NCBI GenBank assembly: GCA_020860755.1
Contig: JAJBTQ010000033.1
Location: 1-64,000, forward strand
DNA length: 64,000 nucleotides
DNA from: Lachnospiraceae bacterium
GTDB taxonomy: Bacteria; Bacillota; Clostridia; Lachnospirales; Lachnospiraceae
Reading direction: 5' to 3'
This document shows positions 1-9,281 of this stretch, one piece after another. The first letter of the stretch is position 1; the number at the start of each line of letters is the position of its first letter. A program made the translations under genes and the position numbers. The notes under the pieces were generated by a model. It was not told where the DNA came from. It made no database searches and saw nothing but the letters and a program-made list of their open reading frames with translations.

Positions 1-322
1 GGAGGTTACAGCTTACAGGGCTTCAGCCGCAACAATTAAAAGCAGGCAGTTATTCTAATTTTGCAGAACGCTCAAAGCAAAGAATGACTGTCTGTTTTAT
101 TATTTGGAATACGTTAAAATTTCTTTTGAAAAATTAAAAAAATTATTTTGTGTTATATGCAAAATTCTAAAAATATTCTAAACTAAATGCTTATTAATGT
201 AAACCTTTGAGGTTTGTTTTTATGTATTTTTTTAGGAACTGGATAAGATTCGAAAAAACATGGTATTTTTCCGCCTTTTGTTGTATAGTGAGTGATATGA
301 AAATAAAGGAGCAGAATTTATT
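1..322. other. AT-rich intergenic leader of tyrA
   Basis: No gene can be supported in this stretch. The first 40 bases could be the last codons of a gene entering from the left (frame 1 reads to a TAA at 37-39), but nothing in so short a piece identifies it. The rest is AT-rich. A TATAGT at 284-289 is a plausible -10 for tyrA but lacks a good -35, and AGGAG about 11 bases before the ATG is the tyrA ribosome site. Confidence 0.5.
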
Positions 323-1417
323 ATGAATCCGAAAAAGATTGGATTTATCGGTCTCGGCCTGATCGGCGGTTCCATCGCAAAGACGATTCACCGCGTTCAT
401 CCGGACATTAAAATGATCGCATATAAGCCGCATGCGGAGGCTTTAAAAGATGCACTTGATGAGGGAGTGCTCACCGCCATCTGTGAAGGTGTATCCGAGG
501 ACTTTAAGGACTGTGACATCATATTTTTGTGTGCGCCTGTCCTCGACAACAACGACTATATCGAAAAGCTTGCGGAATACGTCCACGACGATATGCTGAT
601 CACGGACGTGGGAAGCGTCAAGACCGGTATTCACGCGGCCATAGAGGGCTATCCGGAAGTAAAGAGTCATTTTATAGGCGGACATCCCATGTGCGGCACC
701 GAAAACACAGGATATGAAAATGCCACGGCATATATGTTGGAAAATGCTTACTATCTTTTAACTCCCACCCCTGAAGTACCGAGGGAGATGGTTTCTTCCT
801 TTGAAGAATTTATCCGCAGCATCGGAGCGATCCCGCTGATCCTTGACTGTGAAAAGCACGATTTTGCTGTCGGCTCTATCTCTCATCTTCCCACAGTCAT
901 CGCTTCGACACTCGTCAATCTGGTGCAGGATCTGGATGACGATGGAGAGACGCTGCGCACGATCGCAGCTGGAGGATTTCGCGACATCACAAGAATCGCC
1001 TCTTCTGATCCCACGATGTGGGAGAACATCTGCATCGCCAACCGGGATCAGATCCTTGATCTCATCGACGCCTACGTCGCTGCCATGCAGAGCACGCGTG
1101 AGACGATCGCCGGGGGAAATGGGGATGAGATCCTTGAATTCTTTGATTCGGCCAAAGAATACCGCGATTCGTTCCACATCTCGAGCGGCGCGCTTCATCC
1201 GGTCTATCAGCTGTTTCTCGATCTGATCGACGAGGCCGGCGGGATCGCTACAGTCGCAACGATCCTCGCGACAAATATGATCAACATCAAAAATATTGGC
1301 ATCATACACAACCGCGAGTTTCAGCAGGGCGTTTTGCAGGTCGAGTTTTACGACAGACCGTCCTTTGACAAGGCAGTGGAGCTCTTAAAGAGACACCACT
1401 ATAACGTTTATGAGTGA
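323..1417 (+). CDS. tyrA: Prephenate dehydrogenase with C-terminal ACT domain
   Basis: This enzyme oxidatively decarboxylates prephenate to 4-hydroxyphenylpyruvate with NAD(P)+ in tyrosine synthesis; it is cytosolic. The 364-residue protein opens with a Rossmann glycine motif (GLGLIGGS, about residues 8-15), carries the family HPMCGTE segment near residue 120 and SISHLPTV near 190. It ends in a regulatory ACT domain (about residues 295-364), which suggests feedback control by an aromatic amino acid. The start has an AGGAG site. The gene stands alone, with no other aromatic pathway gene beside it. Confidence 0.93.
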   Translation: MNPKKIGFIGLGLIGGSIAKTIHRVHPDIKMIAYKPHAEALKDALDEGVLTAICEGVSEDFKDCDIIFLCAPVLDNNDYIEKLAEYVHDDMLITDVGSVKTGIHAAIEGYPEVKSHFIGGHPMCGTENTGYENATAYMLENAYYLLTPTPEVPREMVSSFEEFIRSIGAIPLILDCEKHDFAVGSISHLPTVIASTLVNLVQDLDDDGETLRTIAAGGFRDITRIASSDPTMWENICIANRDQILDLIDAYVAAMQSTRETIAGGNGDEILEFFDSAKEYRDSFHISSGALHPVYQLFLDLIDEAGGIATVATILATNMINIKNIGIIHNREFQQGVLQVEFYDRPSFDKAVELLKRHHYNVYE

Positions 1418-1454
1418 TCTGTTTTAAATCTGATCTGGAATTAAAAAAAGAAAA

Positions 1455-1478
1455 GCGGAGGGCTTGCAATCCTTCCGC
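1455..1478 (+). terminator. Possible tyrA terminator
   Basis: An imperfect hairpin (GCGGAGGG / TCCTTCCGC) stands 37 bases after the tyrA stop. An A-rich stretch precedes it and only a short T-rich piece follows, so efficiency is uncertain. Confidence 0.45.
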
Positions 1479-1501
1479 ATTTCCTATATGATTATAGCTA
1501 C

Positions 1502-1574
1502 GGGGTCATAGCTCAGCTGGGAGAGCAACTGCTTGACGTGTAGTAGGTCGCAGGTTCGAGTCCTGTTGACCCCA
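1502..1574 (+). tRNA. tRNA-Val (anticodon GAC)
   Basis: A full cloverleaf can be folded: acceptor GGGGTCA / TGACCCC, D stem GCTC/GAGC, anticodon stem ACTGC/GTAGT around loop TTGACGT (anticodon GAC, reading GUC/GUU), five-base variable loop, and T stem GCAGG/CCTGT with TTCGAGT. The discriminator is A and CCA is not encoded. It borders the accessory region on its left. I did not find a second copy of its 3' end downstream that would mark an integration site. Confidence 0.95.
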
Positions 1575-1589
1575 TTCGATCAGAAGAGA

Positions 1590-1617
1590 CCGCATCGATG
1601 TAATGATGCGGCCTTTC
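1590..1617 (+). terminator. Terminator after tRNA-Val
   Basis: Seven-base-pair stem CCGCATC / GATGCGG with an eight-base loop, followed by CCTTTCTTTT. It is well placed to end the tRNA transcript. Confidence 0.75.
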
Positions 1618-1639
1618 TTTTAGCAGTTTCTGTTTTATT

Positions 1640-2473
1640 TTACTTATTCCAGCCCACTACAGTCTGCTCCGTATTAAGAAGGTTCTCATAAGACTGCCGA
1701 TAGACTGGCATAAGCCGCTCCATCAATTCCTTCTGCGTCGTCAGATAGACACGGTGCAGTGCGCTCGGACAGCACTTTCCCGGATCCATCCCGACCCGTT
1801 CAGCCTGTCGGCGGATTGAATTAGTGATATTGGTCCGATGCATAAGTCTCCCACTGCGGGTTACAAAGATAGGTCCTTCCGTAATCTTATGACGATTTGC
1901 ATATTCTAAAAGTTCCTCTCCGAGGCAGTAAGGGATTGCCGCTACCTTCTCGTCCGGCAGATGCATGACACCTTTCCTGCACGAATCAACCGTCAAACAA
2001 TCCAACTCGCTGATGGTGATATCAATGGACGCAAACACCTTGACCATAAAATAATATTTTTCACTCCCAAGTTCGCGCATCTTGGAGAGGAACTGCAGGT
2101 ACTCTTCCCTTGTCATTTCCGGCATGGGCTCGTCCGGTGCGATATGCTCGTGGACGGCTGTCAGTTCCTCCCTCTTGCAAAAACGCAGGAAACCGTTTGC
2201 CGCGGTAAGACGGATATTTACCGTACTATCCGAGTAGCCACAAGCCTTGATGTACTCTTTCCACTCCGCCAAAGTGCCACTCTTAATCTCTTTTTCCGCC
2301 GGCAGATAATCATAGAGTTCTTCCAGGCTGTGACGATACGTACGAATTGTCTGCTTTTGCCGTCCTCCGGCCTTCAGAGAATTTAAGAACTGCTCTGTAA
2401 GCTGCGGCGTCATCATGACCGGAGCATCCAGGATGGTGAAGCCGGCTCTCTGTTTCATTGCTGTTGTTCTCAT
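1640..2473 (-). CDS. Catalytically degenerate tyrosine recombinase-like protein
   Basis: The 277-residue protein has the layout of a phage-integrase/Xer protein: a SAM-like N-terminal core-binding domain (about residues 23-105) and a C-terminal catalytic-fold domain (about 115-265). The catalytic set appears lost. The place of GLRxSEL reads DITISEL (Arg to Thr), the HxLRH box reads SALHR, the usual basic beta-hairpin is missing, and no C-terminal nucleophile Tyr in the usual context is seen. It probably keeps DNA binding without strand transfer. Its ATG is 6 bases after the adhesin stop, with a GGAG site inside the adhesin end, so the two look co-transcribed. A later start at residue 20 or 21 is possible. 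Confidence 0.7.
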   Translation of the reverse strand: MRTTAMKQRAGFTILDAPVMMTPQLTEQFLNSLKAGGRQKQTIRTYRHSLEELYDYLPAEKEIKSGTLAEWKEYIKACGYSDSTVNIRLTAANGFLRFCKREELTAVHEHIAPDEPMPEMTREEYLQFLSKMRELGSEKYYFMVKVFASIDITISELDCLTVDSCRKGVMHLPDEKVAAIPYCLGEELLEYANRHKITEGPIFVTRSGRLMHRTNITNSIRRQAERVGMDPGKCCPSALHRVYLTTQKELMERLMPVYRQSYENLLNTEQTVVGWNK

Positions 2474-2479
2474 ACCCGC

Positions 2480-5400
2480 TTATCTCCGTCTCACTCTTCT
2501 TGTCCGCACGGTGACACCGCCCGTTGCAAGTGCGCAGGCTGCTATGAGCAATGTAAGCCAAAGCCAAATATGGTTCGGGTCGTCTGTCTTCCCTCCTGTA
2601 GTCGAGCTCGGATTTCCACTTTCCGGGTTACTGCTTTTTGGATTGCTGCTGCCCGGCTTTTCTTCTATGAGTTTGTAGGTGTTCGTCACATCATAGCCGT
2701 TTACCGACGTTTCATATCCCTCGACTGTATCCTCAGTAATCGTGTATACAATAGTTTTTCCGTCGCTGTCATACTTATCAAGATCCGCGAAACTCCACTT
2801 CCAGTCATTCGCTTCCGTGACTGTCACGGTTTCGATTTCTTCCCCGTTCGCTGTCAGATGGATCGTGATGGACTCCGGACGCTTCCCGTACTTGTCGTTA
2901 TCATCGTTCCAGGTCTTGGAGCCGGAGACATCTATTGTCTCGGGCGTCGGCTTCTCCGGTGTATAGGTATTCGTCACATCGTAGCCGTTCACTTCGGACG
3001 TATAGCTGTTTACTTCATCCTCTGTGATCGTATACGCGATCTCTGCTCCCTCCTCGTTATACTTGTCAAGATCAGTAAACTCCCACTTCCAGTCATCTTC
3101 TGAAGTGACGATCACAGAGTTGATCTCTTCTCCGTCCGCATACAGGCGGATCGTGATAGACTCAGGGCGCAGGCCGTCTTCATTGTTGCTGTCGTCCCAG
3201 GTTTTGGAACCGTCGACGTCTACTGTCTCTGGTATGATATCTTCTGTCGGTGTGTTCTCTATGTTCACCACATGGCCGATCACGGCCTCTTTACTGCCGG
3301 TATCGCCACTTACCGTGACATTCCCGTCCTCATCGATCACGACCGTGATGGCCTCATCCACAATCTCATATCCTACCGGCGCTTTGGTCTCTGTAATCGT
3401 ATAGGTATCGTCATCCAGGCCTTCGATCCGGATCATGCCGTCAGAATCGGAAATCAGGGTTCCGGCAGAGTTGATGCCCTGCACCCATCCGGAGATCATG
3501 TAAAAAGTTTCTCCGGTGTCCGCATCCGTTTCGGTAGCAAAGGTGGCATATACGCCGTTCCGCTCGAGCACAAACTCCGCGCCCGCAAGAGCGATCTCTT
3601 CATCATCCTCTCCGGCATACTTGTATACGCCGAAACCGAACAAGTCTGTCGCTGTGGTCACAATATCTGACCGGCGCAGTACATTCACGCCATAAGTCAT
3701 GTAGGAATGGTTCAGGATCTCATCCATGTAATCGTCATAGTCTTCCTCTTGCGTATCTGTCAGTGCTTTATAGGTGATCATCAGGTAAGCATCTGAAGAA
3801 ATATCCGTAAAGACGCTGTCCGCAAACTTCACTTCGAACGTGCATCCGTCCATCGCACAATCCGGATCCGAGCAGGCGCCTTGGGTCATGCTATAATCCG
3901 CGCCTTCAATAAGAGCCTTTTCGGTGTCACCATCATACAGTTCAATACCTACTGTCTCAGGTTCGAAGTCCAGGCCGTCCTCCAGATAATCATGCACGGT
4001 CAGGTTGACCGCATCCTTAATGTCTGTCAACTTCAGGTGGTAGGTGACCTCCTGGTTATTGTCAGCATCGTCCCAGGTGCCCCAACCGTCTCCGTCGACG
4101 TTTTCTTCAAAATGACCATTACTGTCGTCATGTTCAATATCCTGGTCTTTACGCTCATAGTCATCCTCGGCGATCTCCTTGGTGATCTGCGGCTCAGGCT
4201 CTTTGTTCTCTACTTCCACGAATGCCGGGTTCTCGGAATCATTATTTTCGGAAACCACAACCTCGATCGGATCTTCCAGTGTGACATAACCGTACGGCGC
4301 CTTGATCTCAGTCAGGTCATAGGTCCCTATCGGCAGGTATGTGATATAGATATAGCCATCCTCACCGGTAGTCAGCGTGGTCGCATCCTCTTCAGAATCA
4401 ACCCACTCACTGAAAACATAGGAACCATTTTCTCCGGTGAACGAAGCATAAACTGTGCTCTCGTTTCCCTCGTCGGTACTATCGGTTTTACTTAAAACGA
4501 ATTCCGCCCCTTTAAGCGGATTCTTTGATTCATCCTCCCCTGTTGCATACTTAAAGATTGATACAGAAGTGGGAGTGTTTTCTCTCATTATTTCAATGTG
4601 GATCTGATCTCCATCCGGCTCGCCCATAATAACATTCTGAGGATCCAGTCCGTCCGGATAGGTGCCTTCATACCCATTTCTCAGGAACACGAATCCGTAC
4701 AAATTGTCAACCAACACATATCCTTCCGGTGCTTCGATTTCCTTGACATAGTACAGGACATCCCGGTCCATCCAGTATCCTTTGTCATCGTTGGATGCAA
4801 AGGTGAATGTGCCATCTTCACCGGTCGTCAACGTATCCAGCAGCAGATCTTCTCCATCCTCTACATGCCGATAGATCTCAAACACGGCACCCGGCAGCAC
4901 CACATCGTTATCATCCGCATCCACCTTCGTAAGAGTCATGGAACAAGTCAGACCACTTCCGCCTTCACCGGAGGATCCTTCCTGATAACTCCCGTTTAAG
5001 GTATAACCAATTTCATCGATGGTTACCGAATTGCTGTAATCTCCCGTCGATGACGTATTATAACTGAGGACAGAGGCCTGATACTCGATCGTAATGTTCT
5101 GGTTCGTCGGATACCAGACCTTGATCACCAGGGTTCCACCGGTTACCTCACCATCCTCTGTTATATCGGTGTAGGTATAGCTATAGTATTTATCGTGGTT
5201 CTCGTCCTTGTCCAGACCGGCGGCTTCTTCCTCGTCAATCAGGGTCAGGACGGTATCTCCCACCGTCACAGTCAGACTGTCCTCTACCAGGGCAAGGTTG
5301 TCCATGACATCCGTGACCTCGATATCATCGGCCCAGGAATAATCGACGTCACGCTCATAAATCTCTATCTTATAACTGCCGACGCCCTTGTCTTCCGTAT

Positions 5401-6841
5401 TCTTGTCCGGATTCGTTGTCTCACTTTTTGTAAAAGGATGATAAACATATTCCGTATCACTATCGTTGTCTACCGGGGAATCTCCACCATTATATAGATA
5501 CGCACTATTTCTGATTGTTGTCGCAGCACTGGTATTTGCATGATCTTCCATTCCCTGTATGATTTCTGAGATATCGACGGAATAGGTAATGGTGAAGGTC
5601 GCATTATAAATGGAAAGCCAGCAAGAGCAGAAGCCTGTGTCGTCATACAGGTTGCCGCACCCTTCTGACCAGTCTGCGCAGTTATCTTCATCGCAGGTGC
5701 AGCGGTTTAAGAAGATGATCTCATCTTCTTTATCACTATCCACCTTTACATAATAAGCGTACTCATCTTCCTCCGTCGCATTTTCAATGGAAGGAATGAT
5801 GATGCCATTCGGATACTGAGTGGAAGTCATGACGATCTCTACATCAGACATGTCGTTGTTGTAGTCACCACCATACGCTGAGTCATCAGTCATATGATCA
5901 TCAATACTCCACACATACGCCTTCCCGCCATTTAAACTATAACGCGGGACGACTGCCGTAATGGTATAAGTGATCTTATCATCGACCAGTTCATCGATCA
6001 CACCGTCTTTTTGGACGTCCCCGGTTGCCTCCCAGTTGTCACCGTCCGGCTCATCGTCATTTGCTTTTTCTACTGTAGCCGTAAACTCAATATAACAAGC
6101 GTTGTCATCACCTGGTAGCGCAAGGATCTCAATCGTAATCTTACCGGTTTCAGGATCCAGACTCCAGGTAGCGATATCCGTTCCACCACTTGTTATGGTG
6201 CCGCTGGTCCCTCCAGGAGTAACGGTGACACCTTCTCCGGTCGGCCAGTCAAGCGCCAGAACATAGCTCTGCCCGGCCTGCAGGTCCTGATCGCTTTTAA
6301 GATCTTCGAAGCTGATCCTGACCCGGTAGCTTCCGGACGGCAGTGCATCAATCGTGCTCTGGTCACTGTTGTTTTCGCTGGTCACATGATTATCCCGAGT
6401 CCAGCTGTAGACCGTTTCATCGCCTGAATATGTTGTCCAGACAACGGAAAGATGGTAGATCGTATTGACCGGGAACGTGCTTCCCGTACCGTCCATCAGA
6501 GGCATGATGCCGTAGTCTTCCTCGGCCTCCTCGCCAACATCCTCTTCCGCCGTCTCCTGCTCCGCGGCGTCAGCTTCAACTTCGACCTCAGCATCTTCAT
6601 AGGAAGGTTCTTCCTCCCCAGAAGGCTCCACATATTCACCTGCTTCTTCAACAGCGGCGTCTGCATTGTCCAAAACGGCAGAATCCTCCCCCGAGTCTTC
6701 GCCCGCTTCCGTCGTCTCCATAAACGCTTCGACCGTCGCCTCTTCTCCTGTCGGTTCCTCTACATCTGCCAGCACGCTGGAGGGCAGCATTCCCACGAAT
6801 AATGCTGCGGCTGCGATCATTGCAAGGATTTTCTTCTTCAT
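2480..6841 (-). CDS. Giant Cna-B/SpaA-type surface protein, no canonical LPXTG
   Basis: Extracellular adhesin or pilin-like protein of about 1453 residues. The chosen start (MKKKILAM) has GGGAG nine bases upstream and gives a clean signal peptide (about 1-25); an upstream in-frame start would add 24 residues and spoil it. Next come an acidic low-complexity region (about 26-115), a long N-terminal region with a Cys-rich patch, three SpaA-like prealbumin domains in the C-terminal two thirds, and two Cna-B repeats (about 1214-1392) with Lys in GSKTW, Glu in YTITED and Asn in VTNTY, the residues expected to form isopeptide bonds. It ends with a Ser/Pro/Asn linker, a hydrophobic helix and RRVRRR, but where LPxTG should be it reads GGKTD. 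Its partners are a serine recombinase upstream and a pseudo-recombinase downstream. Confidence 0.85.
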   Translation of the reverse strand: MKKKILAMIAAAALFVGMLPSSVLADVEEPTGEEATVEAFMETTEAGEDSGEDSAVLDNADAAVEEAGEYVEPSGEEEPSYEDAEVEVEADAAEQETAEEDVGEEAEEDYGIMPLMDGTGSTFPVNTIYHLSVVWTTYSGDETVYSWTRDNHVTSENNSDQSTIDALPSGSYRVRISFEDLKSDQDLQAGQSYVLALDWPTGEGVTVTPGGTSGTITSGGTDIATWSLDPETGKITIEILALPGDDNACYIEFTATVEKANDDEPDGDNWEATGDVQKDGVIDELVDDKITYTITAVVPRYSLNGGKAYVWSIDDHMTDDSAYGGDYNNDMSDVEIVMTSTQYPNGIIIPSIENATEEDEYAYYVKVDSDKEDEIIFLNRCTCDEDNCADWSEGCGNLYDDTGFCSCWLSIYNATFTITYSVDISEIIQGMEDHANTSAATTIRNSAYLYNGGDSPVDNDSDTEYVYHPFTKSETTNPDKNTEDKGVGSYKIEIYERDVDYSWADDIEVTDVMDNLALVEDSLTVTVGDTVLTLIDEEEAAGLDKDENHDKYYSYTYTDITEDGEVTGGTLVIKVWYPTNQNITIEYQASVLSYNTSSTGDYSNSVTIDEIGYTLNGSYQEGSSGEGGSGLTCSMTLTKVDADDNDVVLPGAVFEIYRHVEDGEDLLLDTLTTGEDGTFTFASNDDKGYWMDRDVLYYVKEIEAPEGYVLVDNLYGFVFLRNGYEGTYPDGLDPQNVIMGEPDGDQIHIEIMRENTPTSVSIFKYATGEDESKNPLKGAEFVLSKTDSTDEGNESTVYASFTGENGSYVFSEWVDSEEDATTLTTGEDGYIYITYLPIGTYDLTEIKAPYGYVTLEDPIEVVVSENNDSENPAFVEVENKEPEPQITKEIAEDDYERKDQDIEHDDSNGHFEENVDGDGWGTWDDADNNQEVTYHLKLTDIKDAVNLTVHDYLEDGLDFEPETVGIELYDGDTEKALIEGADYSMTQGACSDPDCAMDGCTFEVKFADSVFTDISSDAYLMITYKALTDTQEEDYDDYMDEILNHSYMTYGVNVLRRSDIVTTATDLFGFGVYKYAGEDDEEIALAGAEFVLERNGVYATFATETDADTGETFYMISGWVQGINSAGTLISDSDGMIRIEGLDDDTYTITETKAPVGYEIVDEAITVVIDEDGNVTVSGDTGSKEAVIGHVVNIENTPTEDIIPETVDVDGSKTWDDSNNEDGLRPESITIRLYADGEEINSVIVTSEDDWKWEFTDLDKYNEEGAEIAYTITEDEVNSYTSEVNGYDVTNTYTPEKPTPETIDVSGSKTWNDDNDKYGKRPESITIHLTANGEEIETVTVTEANDWKWSFADLDKYDSDGKTIVYTITEDTVEGYETSVNGYDVTNTYKLIEEKPGSSNPKSSNPESGNPSSTTGGKTDDPNHIWLWLTLLIAACALATGGVTVRTRRVRRR

Positions 6842-6893
6842 GATGATTTCTCCCTTTCCCTTGAAATTGTATTTTGGGCGCACCTTAACCACT

Positions 6894-6913
6894 AAGTACA
6901 CGTTGTGAGACAT
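6894..6913. repeat. Direct repeat copy 1, adhesin leader
   Basis: This 20-base element begins AAGTACACGTT and matches the element at 7051-7070 at 15 of 20 positions, all differences being transitions. It lies just downstream of the predicted adhesin transcription start. It could be a recombinase crossover or binding site, or an operator. Confidence 0.5.
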
Positions 6914-6927
6914 ATAAAAGTAATTTT

Positions 6928-6956
6928 ATTATAAATATCGACACGTCTAAAGTCAA
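6928..6956 (-). promoter_or_regulatory. Sigma-A promoter of the adhesin
   Basis: On the minus strand TTGACT (6951-6956) and TATAAT (6928-6933) are separated by exactly 17 bases. The predicted start near 6920 leaves a leader of about 80 bases before the adhesin ATG, containing direct repeat copy 1. Confidence 0.8.
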
Positions 6957-7050
6957 GGAATTTCAATGCATTTAGCATATATTTTCAAGTGATTTATAAA
7001 AATCATTGGTTTAAATTTTCTTCTTGTTAAGTCAGCATTCTTATCTCTTT

Positions 7051-7070
7051 AAGTGTACGTTATGGGACGT
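7051..7070. repeat. Direct repeat copy 2, between recombinase and adhesin
   Basis: The second copy of the 20-base element begins AAGTGTACGTT. It holds a perfect dyad, TACGT / ACGTA around six bases, as expected for a dimeric DNA-binding protein. It sits 8 bases from the serine recombinase stop and 158 bases from copy 1. Confidence 0.5.
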
Positions 7071-7078
7071 ATTTTACA

Positions 7079-7723
<645 letters not shown>

Positions 7724-7740
7724 TCAAGTTTCCTTTGTAT

Positions 7741-7773
7741 TTTGACATAAAAAAAACCGCGTTCGCGGTCAAA
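7741..7773. promoter_or_regulatory. Nested dyad with minus-strand T8 run
   Basis: A 6-bp stem ACCGCG / CGCGGT (7756-7769) sits inside a wider inverted repeat TTTGAC / GTCAAA (7741-7746 and 7768-7773). On the minus strand the inner stem is followed by eight T residues, like a small intrinsic terminator, ahead of the serine recombinase. It may insulate the recombinase from antisense transcription or be a recombinase operator. Confidence 0.5.
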
Positions 7774-7896
7774 TCATTTAGTAGGAGAATTTTGAAATGG
7801 CGCACGCTGCTAACTTCTCACTTCTGTTAAATCGTGCGACACCCTTTTTTCTTCAAAAATTAATTAGAGGATTAGAAAAAGAATGCGCCGCCATTC

Positions 7897-7947
7897 TTGA
7901 CAAAGTATCTCCACAGAGATATAATTTTTTGTATCTCCATAGAGATA
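7897..7947 (+). promoter_or_regulatory. Consensus promoter with twin operator dyads for the toxin-antitoxin operon
   Basis: TTGACA (7897-7902), a 17-base spacer and TATAAT (7920-7925) make a perfect sigma-A consensus. Two perfect dyads, TATCTC-N4-GAGATA, lie at 7906-7921 (within the spacer and touching the -10) and 7932-7947 (over the predicted start), 26 bases apart. This is the arrangement expected for tight autorepression by the Xre-type partner encoded downstream. Confidence 0.85.
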
Positions 7948-7970
7948 TTTTTCCCGGAGTTGATGTGATT

Positions 7971-8648
7971 ATGGCAAATCTGATCTTATACCATGGTTCT
8001 TTCCAGGTAGTTAAAAAACCGATTTACGGAAAAGGAAATCCTCATAACGATTATGGCTTAGGATTTTACTGTACCGAACATTCCGAGCTGGCTAAAGAGT
8101 GGGCCTGTTCCGGATTATCGGACGGTTTTGTGAACCAATATGAGATCGACATATCGCAGCTGAATATATTAGATCTCTCTTCGGAGAAATATACCATCCT
8201 TCACTGGCTTGCCCTGCTCATGGACAACCGCATCGTTTCGCTGAGCAGTCCTGTTATGATGGCAGGAGCAGACTGGCTTAAGGAACATTTCCTGCCTGAT
8301 ATCCGTCCGTATGATGCCATCATCGGCTATAGGGCAGATGATTCCTATTTCTCTTTTGCCAGAGCATTCGTAAACAATGAGATATCCGTCGCTCAGTTAA
8401 ACGAGGCAATGATGCTCGGAGATCTCGGAGAACAGTTTGTATTAAAGAGTGAAAAAGCTTTCGACCTGCTCCGCTTTATATCTTTTGAGACGGCAGCACG
8501 CAGCATTTATTTTCCCCGGCGCCGGGAGCGAGATGAGGCTGCGCGCATGGCATATTCGGCCGAAATAAAAAGAGACATTCTCGAAGGATTATATATCCGC
8601 GATCTGATACGTGAGGAGGTGAGTGCAGATGACCCGCGCATACAATGA
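7971..8648 (+). CDS. DUF3990-type putative ADP-ribosyltransferase-like toxin
   Basis: The 225-residue protein starts MANLILYHGS. The YHGS box, the NDYGLGFYCT box near residue 40 and EQFVLKS near 165 match the DUF3990 family, which is thought to share an ADP-ribosyltransferase fold and occurs in toxin-antitoxin-like pairs. The frame is open back to an ATG at 7797 that has its own AGGAG, giving 283 residues. I prefer 7971 because the perfect promoter and both operators lie inside that extension and the domain begins here; GGAG stands 12 bases upstream, and GTG at 7965 is another option. The 3' end overlaps the next gene by 20 bases, implying coupled translation. Target and substrate are unknown. 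Confidence 0.72.
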   Translation: MANLILYHGSFQVVKKPIYGKGNPHNDYGLGFYCTEHSELAKEWACSGLSDGFVNQYEIDISQLNILDLSSEKYTILHWLALLMDNRIVSLSSPVMMAGADWLKEHFLPDIRPYDAIIGYRADDSYFSFARAFVNNEISVAQLNEAMMLGDLGEQFVLKSEKAFDLLRFISFETAARSIYFPRRRERDEAARMAYSAEIKRDILEGLYIRDLIREEVSADDPRIQ

Positions 8649-9270
8649 ATGTTATTTAAACGACGCCATGAGAAATCTCGGTGAGGCCTTCAACTACGCA
8701 GTAAACTGCTGCCAAATGGATCCGGATGAATTTATGGCTTTGTTCCTGACTGGCAGTACGGCCGACCTGTTTGGTTACGGTGTGCCGCAATTCGTATGCG
8801 GCATGTCTGGAACAGAACTGGCAATACGTGTGATCGGACAGTCAGGACTGCATCGTAATTTCCCGGAACCTGCGGACACATATGAACGTTCACCGGAGTA
8901 CTGGGGCGGATGGGTTTTGGCCTATTACCAATGGTTTACAGGACGCAGCTTTCGGGATATTATGAAATTTATTTCAATGAAGGAATTGATCGGGATGTAT
9001 CATCCGCTGCACGAAGCAGGCGAAGATAAATTCGTTGAGACTATTAATGCAGTTATTGAACGTACACATCCATCGACCAAACTGCAGACGCTGCGCCGCG
9101 CCGCAGGCTATTCCCAAAAGTCGTTATCAGCAAAGTCCGGTGTCTCGCTCCGCATGATACAGCAATATGAGCAGAGAGCAAAAGATATTAACAAGGCTTC
9201 CGCGACACATCTGGCCGCACTTGCCCGTGCTTTGGGCTGCAATATGGAAAATTTGATGGAGTGTTATTGA
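8629..9270 (+). CDS. Xre-family antitoxin/autorepressor partner
   Basis: A 213-residue protein. Residues 1-65 resemble the conserved domain that accompanies DUF3990 proteins (DAMRNLGEAFNYAV, then FVCGMSGTELA), residues 80-140 are uncharacterised, and the C-terminal 65 residues form a Cro/C1-type helix-turn-helix (LRRAAGYSQKSLSAKSGVSL). The ATG at 8629 has GAGGAGGT eight bases upstream; a GTG two codons earlier is less well spaced. Overlap with the toxin gene and the dyads in the shared promoter suggest that it neutralises the toxin and represses the operon. The toxin-first gene order is inverted relative to many type II modules. Confidence 0.75.
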   Translation: MTRAYNECYLNDAMRNLGEAFNYAVNCCQMDPDEFMALFLTGSTADLFGYGVPQFVCGMSGTELAIRVIGQSGLHRNFPEPADTYERSPEYWGGWVLAYYQWFTGRSFRDIMKFISMKELIGMYHPLHEAGEDKFVETINAVIERTHPSTKLQTLRRAAGYSQKSLSAKSGVSLRMIQQYEQRAKDINKASATHLAALARALGCNMENLMECY

Positions 9271-9281
9271 TCCGAAAAAAA

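Noticed and set aside
1..39. Partial gene at the left edge
   Set aside because: A dozen codons before a stop in frame 1 (and short runs in other frames) are too few to support a gene.
6894..7070. Invertible promoter segment
   Set aside because: The two elements are in direct, not inverted, orientation, so simple inversion is not supported; the weaker claim of paired sites is kept in the findings.
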